DNA of 64,000 bases from Symbiodinium natans. Its lineage: Eukaryota > Sar > Dinophyceae > Suessiales > Symbiodiniaceae. The position numbers and the translations under genes are program-made. A model generated the notes under the pieces. It saw nothing but the letters and a program-made list of their open reading frames with translations. It was not told where the DNA came from and ran no database searches. Positions 20,791 to 34,100 of the stretch are shown piece by piece; positions within the stretch are counted from its first letter, which is position 1; every line of letters starts with the position of its first letter. The stretch is taken from contig CAJNDS010001668.1 in the NCBI GenBank assembly GCA_905221605.1, positions 1,354,276 to 1,418,275 on the forward strand. Reading direction: 5' to 3'.

Positions 20791-21804
20791 AAGAAAGGGT
20801 TTAGGGTTTAGGGTTTAGTGTTTAGGGTTTAGGGTTTAGGGTTTAGGGTTTAGGGCCGTTTAGGGTTTAGGGTTTAGGGTTTAGGGCTTGCGAGCAACGT
20901 TTCCAGCACATTCTACAGCTACTCCTCTATATGGACATATGCAGGTAGGTGGGGTCTGGGCTTTTGGGCTTTCTCTCGTCTTTCCCTCATGTCGCCTGTG
21001 GTTTCCGGACTGTGAGCGAAAAGTCGGTTTTAGAGCCGGGACTTAACTCGTCAGCGTCGGCACCTCCATGCGCCTCTGCGTAGGACGGTTGATGTGTAAG
21101 TGATCTGTGCGCAGGGTTTAGGGTTTAGGGTTTAGGGTTTTGGGTTTAGGGTTTAGGGTTTAGGGATAGCTTCCATAGCCAGCGTCAAAAGTTGTGGGGG
21201 CTTCCAGGTCGCCATATCATCCGCTTGAGAGATGATGTTAACCGCTATGACTAGGGTTTGCTATATACCCTTACAAGTGGGGGCGGGTCTCGAGACGTGG
21301 AACGTTTTGTTTTCTTCATTTTACATCATGGCCACTGGCAGGGTGCACCCAGGCGTTTTGTGGCTCTGGGTTGAGGGGTCATATCTCCCCGGTACGGATA
21401 CCCCTTGTAGTAGAATGTTTAGTACCCTTATCATGAACATCCCATAATCATATATATATATAGATGCCGTATATACTATACCCCATTACTACCCTCATAG
21501 CGCTTGTGTTGTCCTCTGAGCAACGCGGCGCACAGATCTGTCTCCGCCTCCGTGGCATTTAAAAGCTCCAGTTCGGTGGGCTACCATGTTCTCCTCCAAC
21601 ACTTAAAACCCCCAAACGCATCAACCCCGACCCCTAACCCCCCTAACTGCAACCCTGAACCTTAAACCCTAAATTTCTGCAACCCTGAACCTAGACGCCC
21701 CAGAGCGGCAGGCACTTGTCGTGCAAATCTCTTGTTTGGGTTGGCCCAGAGGGGGAAATGGCGGGCGTGTGGGGGGGGGGGGGCTAGGCAAATAGGGTGT
21801 ACAC

Positions 21805-21943
21805 TCTAAGGGTAATTCGATGGGCCCTTTATTCAGGGTCCTTACCTTCCTTAAAGGGTTCTGATGTATGGGCCCTTGGGTTGCATAGGGTAGATAAGGG
21901 GTACAGAAGGGCCCATAGTAAGGGACCATGGAACTACCCCTAA
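21805..21943. mobile_element. Family D palindromic element
   Basis: Left end CTAAGGGTAATTCGATGGGC and right end GGACCATGGAACTACCCCTA are imperfect inverted copies. The interior contains GTATGGGCCCTTGGGTTGCA, shared by all D copies. Confidence 0.65.
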
Positions 21944-22200
21944 ATACACGAACACACTAAGGTGGTCCAGCACTACCCTTATTCCCCACGCAATCGAGGC
22001 TAGAGGTCCATTCTGGACCAGAAGAGCATGCCAGGGTTTAGGGTTTAGGGTTTAGGGATTGGGGTTTAGGGTTTGGGGTTTAGGGTTTAGGGTTTAGGGT
22101 TTAGGGTCTGTGAGCTATTGTTATGTTTCTGGAAGGGGAGAAGAGAGGAGAGAGGTCAGTCTAAGCGCAAAGGTTGCAGGTATCTTCAGGCCATCAGATC

Positions 22201-22437
22201 CTAAGGGTGTAAGGGTAGTTTCATGGGCCCTCGATATGGTCCTTATCTTCTTGCAAGGGCTCTGAAGTATGGGCCCTTGGGTTTAGAAGGAAAATGCTGG
22301 GTTTATGAGGGTCCCCATTTGAGAGCCTATATGAAGGGTCCAACCGAAGAAGGGTCTGTGCACCACATGGTTCTGAACTGTAGAGGCCCGTTAAGGTCCC
22401 CAAGTATATCCCTACTTGGGGACATGGAATCTTAGGG
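22201..22437. mobile_element. Family D element, longer copy
   Basis: Starts with the D end (AAGGGTAGTTTCATGGGCCC) and contains GAAGTATGGGCCCTTGGG. About 100 extra bases, ending in a CCCCAAGTA/TACTTGGGG hairpin, suggest a second insertion or a composite copy. Confidence 0.5.
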
Positions 22438-22946
22438 AGAGAGAAGAGGGCTTCAGGATTTGGGGGTTTTAGGGGCCTTTGTTCTCCCCCTATTTTGTAA
22501 ACACCCAAAAACCCTAAACCCTGAACCCTAAACCCTAAAGCCTAAACCCCTAAGGGTGAGGCCCACCGAAGCTTCCGGCACGCCGGATTCACGGATTGAG
22601 AACCGGCGGGAGTCGTGGAGTGCGATGGTGGGGGCTTGAGAGCTTAGAGCCTTAGACCTCCTTTAGGGTTTAGGGTTTAGGGTTTAGGGTTCGGGGTTTA
22701 GGGTTTAGGGTTTAGGGTTTAAGGTTTAGGGTTTAGGGTTTAGGGTTTAGGGATACTAGGGCCCTGAGATTAAAACACAGGAACCCCCTTTAGAGCCCAA
22801 GTGTATACTACACATGCACATGGGATCCTTAGAGGTTGGGATATTTGGTATTCTGCCTTCTGACGTTCTCAAGGGCCGCTTAGAAGGCTGGCTGAAGGCA
22901 GAGATCAACTGAAGGCAGACGAAGCCCTGAATCTGTTGATCCATGA

Positions 22947-23030
22947 CCTTATACTAGCAGTCCTGAATAGGGATTACCGTACCCCATATTAACCCTAGTC
23001 AGGAGCCAGTATAAGGGGGAACATCCCAAG
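22947..23030. mobile_element. Family C element, left end truncated
   Basis: Retains TAAGGGGGAACATCCCAA and the inner AGCAGTCCTGAATAGGGATT arm; the outer left arm is missing. Confidence 0.65.
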
Positions 23031-23337
23031 AACCGCACCTTTCTGGGAGCATAGGGTTTGTGCAAAGCCTAACCCTAAACCCTAAACCGGAAGCCCTAAA
23101 CCCTAGACCCTAAACCCCAGGCCCGAAAACCTAAGCCCAACACCAGACCCATAGCTAGGACTCGGGAACATCCCAAGTTAGATTCACAGGCTGGACTTCG
23201 GCGTGGTACGATTGGCCTCGTTTAGTCCGATATCCCCCCTCCCTAGCCACTTCATGGCTCAGTTGGCAACGGAACGGGTTCTTCCGAAGGAAGAACATGC
23301 AGTAGAGGCACCCACTTTGTGTTCCCCCTTCAGAGGG

Positions 23338-23510
23338 AGGAGCCCCAAGAATGGATGGACCTCGTTTCACCGCGGCTCAGAAAATTGTTCTTGTGGGCGC
23401 TCTCGGCCCATGGGTTGTCACCAGCAGTTGTGCATTATGTTGCCCTGAATTCTGATCCACCTGTGAGCGATGTTCACCCGTTGCTTGATAGCAACCTTGG
23501 ACTTCTGTGA
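23338..23510 (+). CDS. Candidate 3'-terminal exon of an unidentified gene
   Basis: An open frame after CTTCAG reads EEPQEWMDLVSPRLRKLFLW, then ALSAHGLSPAVVHYVALNSD, and closes with LDSNLGLL and TGA at 23508-23510. Composition is protein-like, with a hydrophobic helix. No family recognised; the acceptor is inferred. Confidence 0.4.
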
Positions 23511-23824
23511 ACCTCGATCCACCCAAACAAGACATCAACGATTTAGCTCCATGTTCCAACTTCAAGGTTTTAGGGTTTGGAGTTCAGGGTTTAGGGCTTA
23601 GGGTCTAGGCCTACAGGCCTATGTTGTAAACCCCCAAACCCCAGGCCTCTCCAAAAAAAACTGCACAAGACATCCTGTTTTCATTAGGCTTGCGCGTTGA
23701 GGAAGTGTAGTTAGCTGTCTGATTCATACCTTTTGCTCCCTCCCCAAATTGCTAAACCCTAAACCGTAAACCCTGAACCCTAAACCCTAAACCCTAAACC
23801 TCAAGCCTCAACCCTAAACGGTCT

Positions 23825-23930
23825 AGGGCGAAGGGTCGCGGACCTGCCAGGAGAACATCTTGGCGACCGGCTGCCAGGTACCATGCAACCCCACCTCCTG
23901 CTGCATGGAGACAGATACCTAGAGAAACGA
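23825..23930 (+). other. Cysteine-rich exon-like block
   Basis: One frame reads SRTCQENILATGCQ, then VPCNPTSCCMETDT before a stop. Five cysteines lie within 28 codons. It lies between CCCTAAA and TTTAGGG arrays. It could be an exon of the gene ending near 23510 or chance. Confidence 0.3.
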
Positions 23931-24112
23931 ATATTTTAGGGTTTGGGGTTTGCGGTTTAGGGTTTAGGGTTTAGGGCTTGGGGTTTGGGGTTAAGGATTT
24001 CTCGTTTTTTTCATGGTCTTCAGGTTACTCTAAGGTGCCCTTGTGCGTTCAAAAGAGAGCTGTTCATCGCTTTAGCGGGTACCTAGGCAGGCTTGGTTCG
24101 ATTTGATGATGA

Positions 24113-24190
24113 TGTTTAGGGTTTAGGGTTTAGGGTTTAGGGTTTAGGGTTTAGGGTTTAGGGTTTAGGGTTTAGGGTTTAGGGTTTAGG
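24113..24190. repeat. (TTTAGGG)n array
   Basis: About eleven tandem units. Confidence 0.95.
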
Positions 24191-24264
24191 CCGGGGTATT
24201 CTTGGACGGAGGGGTTCGCTGGGGTTTAGGAGTAGGGTTTCGGGTGTCTTGAATCTTGTAGCGG

Positions 24265-24380
24265 CAAACCCTAAACCCTAAACCCTAAACCCTAAACCCT
24301 AAACCCTAAACCCTAAACCCCAAACCCTAAACCCTAAACCCTAAACCCTAAACCCTAAACCCTAAACCCTAAACCCTAAA
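24265..24380. repeat. (CCCTAAA)n array, inverted relative to 24113-24190
   Basis: About 16 units in opposite orientation to the array 75 bases away, so the two could pair as a long hairpin. Confidence 0.95.
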
Positions 24381-24421
24381 CAAACCTATCCCTCAAGATC
24401 CCTTTTTCGATCACCACGCAG

Positions 24422-24435
24422 TTTTGGCTCATCAG
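24422..24435 (+). promoter_or_regulatory. Possible relic spliced-leader sequence and trans-splice acceptor
   Basis: TTTTGGCTCA followed by TCAG lies just upstream of the proposed SPRY start codon at 24448. The dinoflagellate spliced leader ends in TTTTGGCTCAAG, so ten bases match exactly. Known relic leaders mark genes that passed through an mRNA copy. A ten-base match can be chance. Confidence 0.35.
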
Positions 24436-24447
24436 ATTCCATGGGCC

Positions 24448-24481
24448 ATGTCGGAGCCTGCGGCGAAAAAGGCAGCGGAGG
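24448..24481 (+). CDS. SPRY gene: proposed first coding exon
   Basis: ATG begins MSEPAAKKAAE. The acidic alanine/lysine start fits this family, and a GC donor follows. The start is the weakest part of the model; coding could instead start at the ATG at 25678. Confidence 0.45.
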
Positions 24482-27400
24482 GCTGCTTGGGGCTTTGAAG
24501 GGCTTTGAGGGGTTTAGGGTTTAGGGTTTAGGGTTTAGGGTTTAGGGTTTAGGGTTTAGGGTTTAGGGTTTAGGGTTTAGGGCTTGATGGGTTTATAGAG
24601 TTTAGGGTTTAGGGCTCGATGGGCTTATAGAGTTTATAGGGTTTATAGAGTTTAGGGTGTGGGTTTTTAGGGTTTCAGCATTTTAGGGTTTTAGGGTTGT
24701 CGGGTTTTAAGGTTTTAGGGTTTGGGGTGTGTGGGTTTTAGGGTTTGGGGTGTGGGGTCAGAGTTTGGGGTTTTAGGGTTTAGGGTTTAGGTTTGGGGGT
24801 TTAGCGTTTAGGGTGTAGGGTTTAGGGTTTGGGGCGTAGGGCGGCTTTACAAGGCAGCGCGATGTGCGGGCAGAATATGCAGGACCACCTTTGTAATGAA
24901 AGTGTGGCTAAACCCTAAACCCGAAACCCGAACCCCTAAACCCTAAGTGCATGCCTCCTGTTCTGTATCTTGGAGGTATCCTGCATGCAAAACCCATCCC
25001 GAACGCTTGAGCTTTCGAACCCTAAACCCTAAACCCCAAACCCCAATCCTAGACATTAAACCCTAAACCTTAAACGCTAAACCCTAAACCCTAAACCCTG
25101 AACCCTGAACCCTAAAAAACCCTAAACCCTAAACCCTAAACCCTAAACCCTAAACCCTAAACCCTAAACCCTAAACCCTAAACCCTAAACCCTAAACCCT
25201 AAACCCTAAACCCTAAACCCTAAACCCAAACCTCCAAGCATCCTACTTGTGTGGCTTTCACCCAAGCAGGCCAGGACTGCGGAATCCACGGATGAGCCAG
25301 CCGAGGCCTGCTCTCGTCTGTTCTGGCACAGACAGGTTTAGGGTTTAGGGCTTAGGGTTTAGGGTTTAGGGTTCAGGGTTTGGGGTGTAGGGTTGAGGGT
25401 TGAGGGTTTAGGGTTGAGGGTTTAGGGTTGACGGTTTAGGGGTCTAGGGTTTAGGGTTTAGGGTTTTGCGTTGTAGAGATTTCTGAATGCACGACAGCCC
25501 AAAGCCCGCAGCCCTCACAGTTCGTTCCCAAACTTCCCTAAACCCTAAACCCTAATGCTAAACCCTAAGCCCTAAGCCCTAAACCCTAAGCCCTAAACCC
25601 TGAGTCCTAAACCCTAAACCCTAAACCCTAATGCTAAACCCTAAGCCCTGAACCCCAAAACCCGCACTCCAAAAAAAATGCCAGAGGCGGCTCCCGCAGC
25701 AGCTGCTTCCACTGGAGCAGAAGAGCCTCCTCTGGTTGAGCCTTCTGGCAGCTCGTCCGCTGGAAGCTTGGGTATTCTCACTAGCTGAGTGGGCACACTT
25801 TACACTTTTTGGGGCACTAGAATCTCCTGTAGAACTGAAAGTGTACACTTTCTTGGGGCGTATGAACTCAGCAACGAAGTATTTCGGGCTTAGGGCAGTT
25901 TAGAGGTTTAGGCGGTTTAGGGTTTATGGGGGCAGCTGAGAGGTTGAGACGTTTGAGTAGAGTTTAGGGTTTAGGGTGTTTTTTGGTCTATAGGAGTTAG
26001 GAGTTAGAGGGGGGTAGGGTTGGGGGTTAAGACTAGGGATTAGTGCTTCGAGAGTCTTTGGTTGCATTTCGGTCTGCGTGCAGGCTTGGGGCTGCGACTT
26101 TATTACTTCCAAAATCTCTCAGTCAAAAGTGCGGAATGGCAGGTTTAGGGTTTAGGGTTTAGGCTTGAGGGTTTAGGGTTTAGGGTTTAGGGTTTAGGGC
26201 TTAGGGTTTAGGGTTTAGGGTTTAGGACTTGAAGCCCGCCTTGTGTCCAGTAGTTCTTAGCCCTCAAGAAGCCCCATCCTCCCAAAAAACCCAGCAAAAC
26301 CCAAAACAGACCCTACTCCCGTCAACGCTGCCTCTAAAGCCTAAGAACCTAAATCCTAATCCTAAACCCTAAACCCTAAACCCTAAACCCTAAACCGGAA
26401 ACAGGTGAGAATGGGGAGAACCCAGAGGAGGTAGCGGCAGTTGCGGAGGTTCCGGAGCCTGTCGCAGAGGAGGGGTGGGTTTAGGTGTTAGGGTTTAGGT
26501 CTTTGACAAGAAGATCCGCAATAAGGGACGCGACTTACGCGTTTGTTTGTTTTTTGTTCCGGCTTGTCGCTATAGAGCTAGCTCAGGCTGTCTAGGGTTT
26601 AGGGTTTAGGGTTTAGGGTTTAGGGTTTAGGGTTTAGGGTTTAGGGTTTAGGGTTTAGGGTTTAGGGTTTAGGGTTTAGGGTCAGATCTTGACTGCCGAC
26701 TTGGAACTATGCAGAGGCCTCACAGTTCCTTAGTTGGGGGCGTACTCCTTGCAGTCTAGTTGGGATCCCTGTAGCCTGTGTGGTTTAGGAAGAGACCTGA
26801 ATTCTTATTTAAGGGGTATTGGAGTCTCTGGGTTCACTGAACCCATGAGCTCTCGTGCCAACTTCTGGGAGGAGTTGGAGACAGATGACACCACCACTGG
26901 CCCAAAGGACCGCCCTGCTTGCTTGATGGGGGGCGAGGCGGAGGGAGTTCACTGAACCCGTATCCTGCAACCCAAAGGGTTTAGGGCTTAGGGTTTAGGT
27001 TTAGGGTTTAGGGTTTAGGGTTTAGGGTTTAGGGTTTAGGGTTTAGGGTTTAGGGTTTAGGGTTTAGGGTTTAGGGTTTAGGGTTTAGGGTTTAGGGTTC
27101 CCTATGCATACAGCCTCAAGCCCTCAAGCACTCAAGCCCTCAAGCCCTGAAATGGGCACAGCCGACTCCCCAAGCCAACACCGGCTGACGTGGTCGCACA
27201 TGAGACGACGGCACACTACTTCCTTCAGTTCTTGAAATGAGCCCTAAGGATCCATGTACCTACATAGTTACATAGCATATAATATACCTGGGCCCTAAAG
27301 CCACTATAGGGGATCCCTTTAAGGCCCAAGTATATGCCATAGAGGTATTACAGCCGGGCCATAAACCGCAGATACAGGAGCCTAAGTAATTGCTGTGATG

Positions 27401-27543
27401 ACCCCCCTAATAGCCCCCCCTCCCTATATCTTACTAGTTTCAACTGCCACAAATACCCCTTGTGATCCAGTTGGCCCCATGTATTCGGGCGACTGCTTCA
27501 GTCAGCACTGAGAACCCAGCTCTTCTAGGGACGAGCGAACGAC

Positions 27544-27575
<32 letters not shown>

Positions 27576-27701
27576 CGCTCGAGAAGCAGAGACAGAAAGA
27601 AATGAAAACCACAAGATATACACATACATATATATATATATATGTTTTGTATATGTATGAGTATAATATATATATATATATATGTATATAAATAAAGAAA
27701 C

Positions 27702-27734
<33 letters not shown>

Positions 27735-28138
27735 GCTTTGGGGCTTTGCGTGCTGCATCTCGCCGCCAATAAAGGCAGCAAGTTCGGTCAGAGCAGACCC
27801 TATACACCCTGAGCCAACCCCATTGGCAGGTAAAGGACAAGGCGATGTTCTACACGGAGGACACGACGCTCAATGCATGGACCTTAAAGACCACCAGCTC
27901 ACTGATTTAAGGCATTTCGGTTCGGACACCTTTTTCTTTAAGGGCATACTAAGAGACCATGTATCTACCCTTAGATTTCTAGGTGGGGGGTGTGAATTTG
28001 AGGATGAAGGTCCTGGATAGCATTGCCACGGGCCTTCATAGCACATTCTGCTGCTTTTTCCCCAGCTCCCTGCAATAGATACATACAAAAATTTGTTTTA
28101 TTATGAAGAAATTACAGTCGCAAATCGATGTGTTCGCA

Positions 28139-28169
<31 letters not shown>

Positions 28170-31100
28170 ATCCATATATATGTATGTATGTATGTACAAT
28201 TTGTTCTATACACATGGCAACTGCGCGTACATGCTGATGTTCATCTTGCCGACACCTGACCGTACCCTAATCCCTCTACGCCCAACTGGCACTCAAAGTA
28301 CAGGACCTAAGGGTCTGCCGGCCGTCTTGCATACCTCAGCCGCGACCCCGCAAACCCTGAAGCCTAAACCCAAACAGCCCTGAGCCTCTATCCGGGAATG
28401 GTCTCTGGACGATTGGAGTTCGGGTTTAGGGACCGTTCTGATCAAAGGATCCCTTCAGGCGGTCCCCAAATTTGCGGCCCAAGAAGAACCAAACAAAAAC
28501 CCAAAAACCTAGAAGCCTGAAACCTAACGACCCTAGCCCGGAAAGGTCATGGTTTGCACCAAATTCGGCACTCTGATGAACTTGACCGACGGCGGGCTCC
28601 AGTATCTTTTTGCCGCGAGGGATGCAACCCAGATAGGATGCCTCCCAGTAAACTCGGGGTTTAGGGTTTAGGGTTTAGGGTTTAGGGGTTAGGGTTTAGG
28701 GTTTAGGGTTTAGAGTACATTTCCCCCTTATTGGGGTCAAGAGGATCATATTCAAGAATATGTTTCAGAGGGTTTCAAGGGCCATCCTAGTGCAGGTAGG
28801 TTTGGGTTTAGGGATTTGTTTAGGGCTTAGGGTTTAGGGTTTAGGGTTTAGGGTTTAGGGTTTAGGGTTTAGGGTTTCTTTGGCTACCCTAGGATCAGCT
28901 GAGAGGGTTGCTTGAGAATTGCTGCTTGCGCATTTCACTTGCGAGACGTCCGTTCCGGATAGGCTTTGCAGCGGAGTCTCGGGCACCCAAAGAAACCCTA
29001 AACCCTAAACCCTAAACCCTAAACCCTAAACCCTAAACCCTAAACCCTAAACGCAATCCTTTTGCGGTCAGGGATAGGCCCGACATTGTGGCTTAGGATT
29101 TTTGTGATTGGGGTTTTGTGGTTTCACGGGTTTGGGGTTTGAGTCTGCGGCAAAACCCTCAGCTCTAAACCCTACAGGGTTTACCGGTTTTCCGCACGAA
29201 GTTCTGGGGATCTTGGAGGGACTTGTGGGGTTTAGGGTTCCAGTGCCTGGGGTCGAGCAATGCTGTAGGGAGGTGGTGTTATTTACGCTCCTATGAGGTC
29301 TCCAAATACGCACCCCCAAAGTCTATGGTCCTTAAGGAAGGAGGGTTCGCGGGTGGTAGGTGGCAACCTTGGGGAAGCTTAGGGGGCCTTAGGGAATAGA
29401 GGGGAGCATCTGGGAACCTTGGGATACATACATCCCTTGAACCCCCATCCCTTAAGGACCCTTTACCCAAACCCAGTTTCGAAAGAAACCGTGAACCCCT
29501 TAGACTAGAAGTCCAGTCCCCGATAACCCTAAGGCCTTAGCATAATATCCTAAACCCTAAGCCCTGAACCCTATAAACCAGCAAGCCCCAAACCCCTAGC
29601 CCCAAGCCCGACAGAGTCCTAAAGAACCCAAACCCAAACCCCAAAGACCCGAAACAAACCCTAAACCCTAAACTACCCCAAACCCTAAACCCTAAACCCG
29701 AAACCCTAAACCCTAAACCCTAAACCCTAAACCCTAAACCCTAAACCAACCGTAAAGACCCACACAAAATTCCAAGTCTTGCTGAGGCCGGAGCTAAGGC
29801 GAACCTGGGCGCGAAGTCAGGCCGGGCCTTACCTCCTACCTAAGGGTGGAGGGTTTAGGGTTTAGGGTTTAGGGTTTAGGGTGAGAGCCTATATGACGTA
29901 GGGTTTAGGATTTAGGGTTTAGGGTTGAGGGTTGTTGTTTCAAGTTTGGGTTTCGGTGCGTCATGTAGGGTTCCTTATGAATACTGGTGACTGTATATCT
30001 ATATGTGTGTGTGTGTCTTTTTTTTTGTATGTGTCCTTTCGGATAAGACGAATAATTGTTCGTCATAGCTTAATTGGAATACCACAATAGACCTGTAGTT
30101 GGGATGCTTAGACAGACATGGACCTCATAGCCATGGGCATACTCTAGGTAGAAGGGGTAGATGACGTACAGATGTCAACGTTGAAGAAGAACCCTAAACC
30201 CTAAACCCTAAACCCTAAACCCTAAACCCTAAACCCTAAACCCTAAACCCTAAACCCTAAACCTAAACCCAATAGCGATCCGGGTGCTGGAGCCATTGGT
30301 TGAAGACGCGCCAAAGTCTTCAAGCTGTGGTTTGCACTTTGGGCTCAAGGGTTTGGGATCCCCTTTAGGGTTTAGGGTTTAGGGTTTAGGGTCTAGGGTT
30401 TAATTAGGGTTTAATGTTTAGGGTAGAAGCGTAGGGTTTGGGGTCTAGGCGTTAGGGTTTTTTCAGTTTAGAGTTTAGGAGAATACCCTTCAAGACATGG
30501 TGCTCGCCCTTTTGAGTTCTCTAAACTTTCAGGTTCTGGCCGCAAGCGAGCAAAAAGACCCGCAATGTACCCTAAGGGTCCATGTACCTTATTATTGCAT
30601 CCTTGGGCCCCAAAGTCCCTATATAGGAAGTACTTTAAGGCCCAAGTGTTCCCCTATTTAGGCATATGGGCCCTTAGGGTTAGATCCGCCACCGCAGAGC
30701 CTGCAGGACGCTACATGTTCGAAGTGCGCATCATGGAGGCAGGCTCCAAGAAGTCCTTACTTGGAGGTTGAGGGTACTTGTAATTATAAGTGTAGCTACA
30801 ACCCACTTGTAAGCCCCTTAAGTGCCCCAATAGGGCCATAATTGGGTTGTAAGTGCAGTTATACTTGGGTTACTAAGTACCATGAACCTCCAAGTACTCC
30901 CTAAACCAAGGGGGCCGCCGAGAACTGTCTCCCCGGCTGCTCTTGCTCGTTCCGCCTCCGCGGGTTTTTTATTGTTTAAGGTGTAGGGTTTATGAGGGAC
31001 GCTCACGCCTGTTAATGTTGCACCTGCATTTAGTGTGTTGCCCCCCCCCCCCCCCGCCCCCCGCCCCCGCCTGAAGAGTCAAAGTAAGTGTTCGCCCTCT

Positions 31101-34100
31101 TTAGACGGTCCACGTGTTTTGTATGTTGTTAATAGGGAGGAGTTTGTATAAACTTAAAGAGGATTTCTCTGATCTTTGAGGGATGCCTTGGTATAAACTT
31201 CAACGGGATTCACATATAAACTTTGAAGGGATCTGAATGTTAAAGCATCCGCCCGCACCAGCTTGTAGCAGGTCATGAACCCTCTTGAGGAGGCCAACGC
31301 ACGTGCCCGGATGACGGGGCCCAGGAATCAAGTGAGGCTCGGCCCCTGAGCAGCAATGAGACTGTTGGGGGTTTAGGATTTAGGGTGAGATTCTTGAGAG
31401 TGCCGGGCGCTTTTGCGGGTTTAGGTTTGGCCTCACGGCTCCGATCCTCAGAAGTTTGGGGTTTAGGGCTTAATGAGGTTTAGGGTTTCAGGGTTTCAGG
31501 GTTTAGGGGTACCTAAATGAGGAGTACTTGGGCCTTAAAGTGCTTCCTATGTACTTCGGAGCCCAAGTATGGACCCTTGGCGTATTACAACCATTAAAAA
31601 GTAGATGTACCACAATTTCTCATCTGGCAATATATGCGACTATGACAAGCTATATGCCCTTAGCAAAGGTAGATGTACCTTAAATACCGAAAAATCAACT
31701 TGGTTGATATAGACACATATGCCTAGGCCCCACTGGGCATCGGCACAGATGTGGGAGTTGACAAAACTGCCCGTTCCCAAAATCATCCTATATTTGCCTG
31801 ACTAAGCAAAAGGAACCGTAAATAATTTCCCAGAAGGACCTTTACCCTTAATTAGGCACGAAACTTAGGCCTTTGGGCCCAAAAACCTCAACACAAGAGT
31901 CCTTGCAGCCTTAGGATTAGATCAACCCCCATGTACAGGAACGCACACAACCGAAGTCCGAGCCCTGAAGCTGTTTGTACCGGGGAGATGCAAGGCCACT
32001 TAGAGGAGTAGTAGTGAGAGTCCCTCGGCCGTAAAGCATAGCGTTTACCATTGCACATCAAGAACCCTAAGCCCAAAATCCAAGGCCCCAAATTATGCTC
32101 CCAGTGGTAGGAGAAGGGGGACCCTTAACAGGGAACCCCTCTTAGCCCTCCTCTGGCTCTCTCAAACGGGGACCTTCGTCACAGGGTCGATATCCCCAAG
32201 GGTCCCCCCTAAACCTAAACCCTGAACCCTTAACCCTAAACCCTAAACCCTAAACCCTAAACCCTAAACCCTAAACCCTAAACCCTAAACCCTACCCCCA
32301 AAATGCTCCGAGGCTTCGGAACTGCGAAGTCCGGCCTCTTCCTGGGCCACAGCGAGGACCCGGAAGACGGACCTGAGAGCCGGTTCGGCTCGCCGCGTAG
32401 CGCTGCGAGGATGTAGGGTTTGTATACATAAGCCCAGATCCATTATATTCTATTATGTTATGTTATCTTATCTTATCTTATATCATATTATATTCTATTA
32501 TATTATATTATATCATATTATAATATATTACATAAATATGAGTATTTATGATATGTGTATGTGCTTATATATATATGTGTGTGTGTGTGTATTTATTCAC
32601 ACGTGTTGATAGACAAACACACAGACATTCTCACATGTAGAGTTGCTTAGATGCTGAACGATGTAATGCTTAGAGTCTTAGAGTGCATGGCTCGGGATAG
32701 GCTTGCGGATGTGTAGGAGGCCAACTGTTGCTGGCTCTCGTGGCCGAAGTGTCGCTTAAAGGACGTCGTGGGTTTCGATAGCGACGGCTACTTCCTCCAC
32801 AGCAAGACCAAGAACATGGCCCGCTCCTGTGGGGGGGCGGGGAAACTTTACTATGCCTCTGAAGGCACTAATGTTGTTCACCCTCTAAACCCCCAAACCC
32901 TGAACCCTAAACCCTACACCCTAAACCCGAAACCCTAACCCTAAACCCTAAACCCCAAACCCTAAACCCCAAACCCTAAACCCTAAACCTAAAGCCAGAA
33001 TGGAAATCATAGCCTCAAAAGGAACTCCAGGAGTCTTCAGATGGGCCGTGTAAATGGCATTCGAGCCCTCAGTCCGATTCCGGGCGGGGAGGGCGAGACG
33101 GGATAGGGTTTAGGGTTTATAGGGTTTAGGGTTCAGGGTTTAGGGTTTAGGGTTGGGGTTTAGGGTTTCGGGTTTCGAGTTTAGGGTTTCGGGTTTAGGG
33201 TTTAGGGTTTAGGGTGGTTTGGCTTTCGTTTGTTTAGGGTTTAAGTTCAGGGTTTAGGGATTTGGGCTTAGGAGTTTAGGCTTGCCTGCAGAGGTATGTG
33301 TAAGAGCTCAGCTCGTCGACCTGGTTTAGGGTTCGGAGTTCAGGACCTGGGGTTGGTTTAGGGTTTAGGGTTTAGGGTTTAGGGTTTAGGGTTTAGGGTT
33401 TAGGGTTTAGGGTTTAGGGTTTAGGGTTTAGGGTTTAGGGTTTAGGGCCAGGGTTCAGGGTTCAGGGTTGCTCGCCTTTTGTACCCTGAAGTCTCAAGTG
33501 CAGGAAAGGGCTCGTCCCATCCAAACATCCTCAGCCCCACCAGCTACCCATGGTTGCATGGTTACGGTTTGTACTGCGGCTCCTTACATAACCCTAAACC
33601 CTAAACCCTAAACCCTAAACCCTAAACCCCAAACCCTAAACCCTAAACCCTAAATCGGTATGTGTATATAGAGAGGGAGGGTGCCCTTGGGGATGCTAGA
33701 AGAAGAATTGCTACCTTCCAGCCCCACCTACCCTGAACCCTTTCCAACCCCAACTAGTCTAGTCCTAAACCTTCAACCCTAAACCCTAAACCCTAAAACC
33801 CTAAACCCTGAACCCTAAACCCTAAACCCTGAACCCTAAACCCTAAACCCTAAAGCTTAAGCTCGGAGCCCTAAATCCTCATCACACCTCAATTACAAGA
33901 CTCAACCTTGAGCCGTACACTCTAAAACCCTAAGACCTAGCCCCGAATGCACCTACACCCTTTAAACCTGACTACCCCGAAATCTATAAACCCTAGGCCC
34001 TCAACCCTAAGCCCCTATAACCCTACACTCCTAAACCCTAAAACCAGAAACCCCTATACCCCGCAGACTCCACTCCTGAACCCGACGCTCCTACACCCTA

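Noticed and set aside
27440-27840. Tyrosine/isoleucine-rich minus-strand frames
   Set aside because: They translate (TA)n and (GA)n microsatellites.
28880-28990. Exon between 28.88 and 28.99 kb
   Set aside because: Both strands are partly open, the repeat flanks are in the orientation seen inside introns, and the SPRY reading joins 28614 directly to 29787.
30567-30683. Family B element as an exact GT-AG intron in the SPRY gene
   Set aside because: It can be read in frame (RKRAKRPAISATAEPAGR), but the exon at 29787 joins to 30707 with a much better match to the family (AKSGRYMFEV), so the B element is simply inside the intron.
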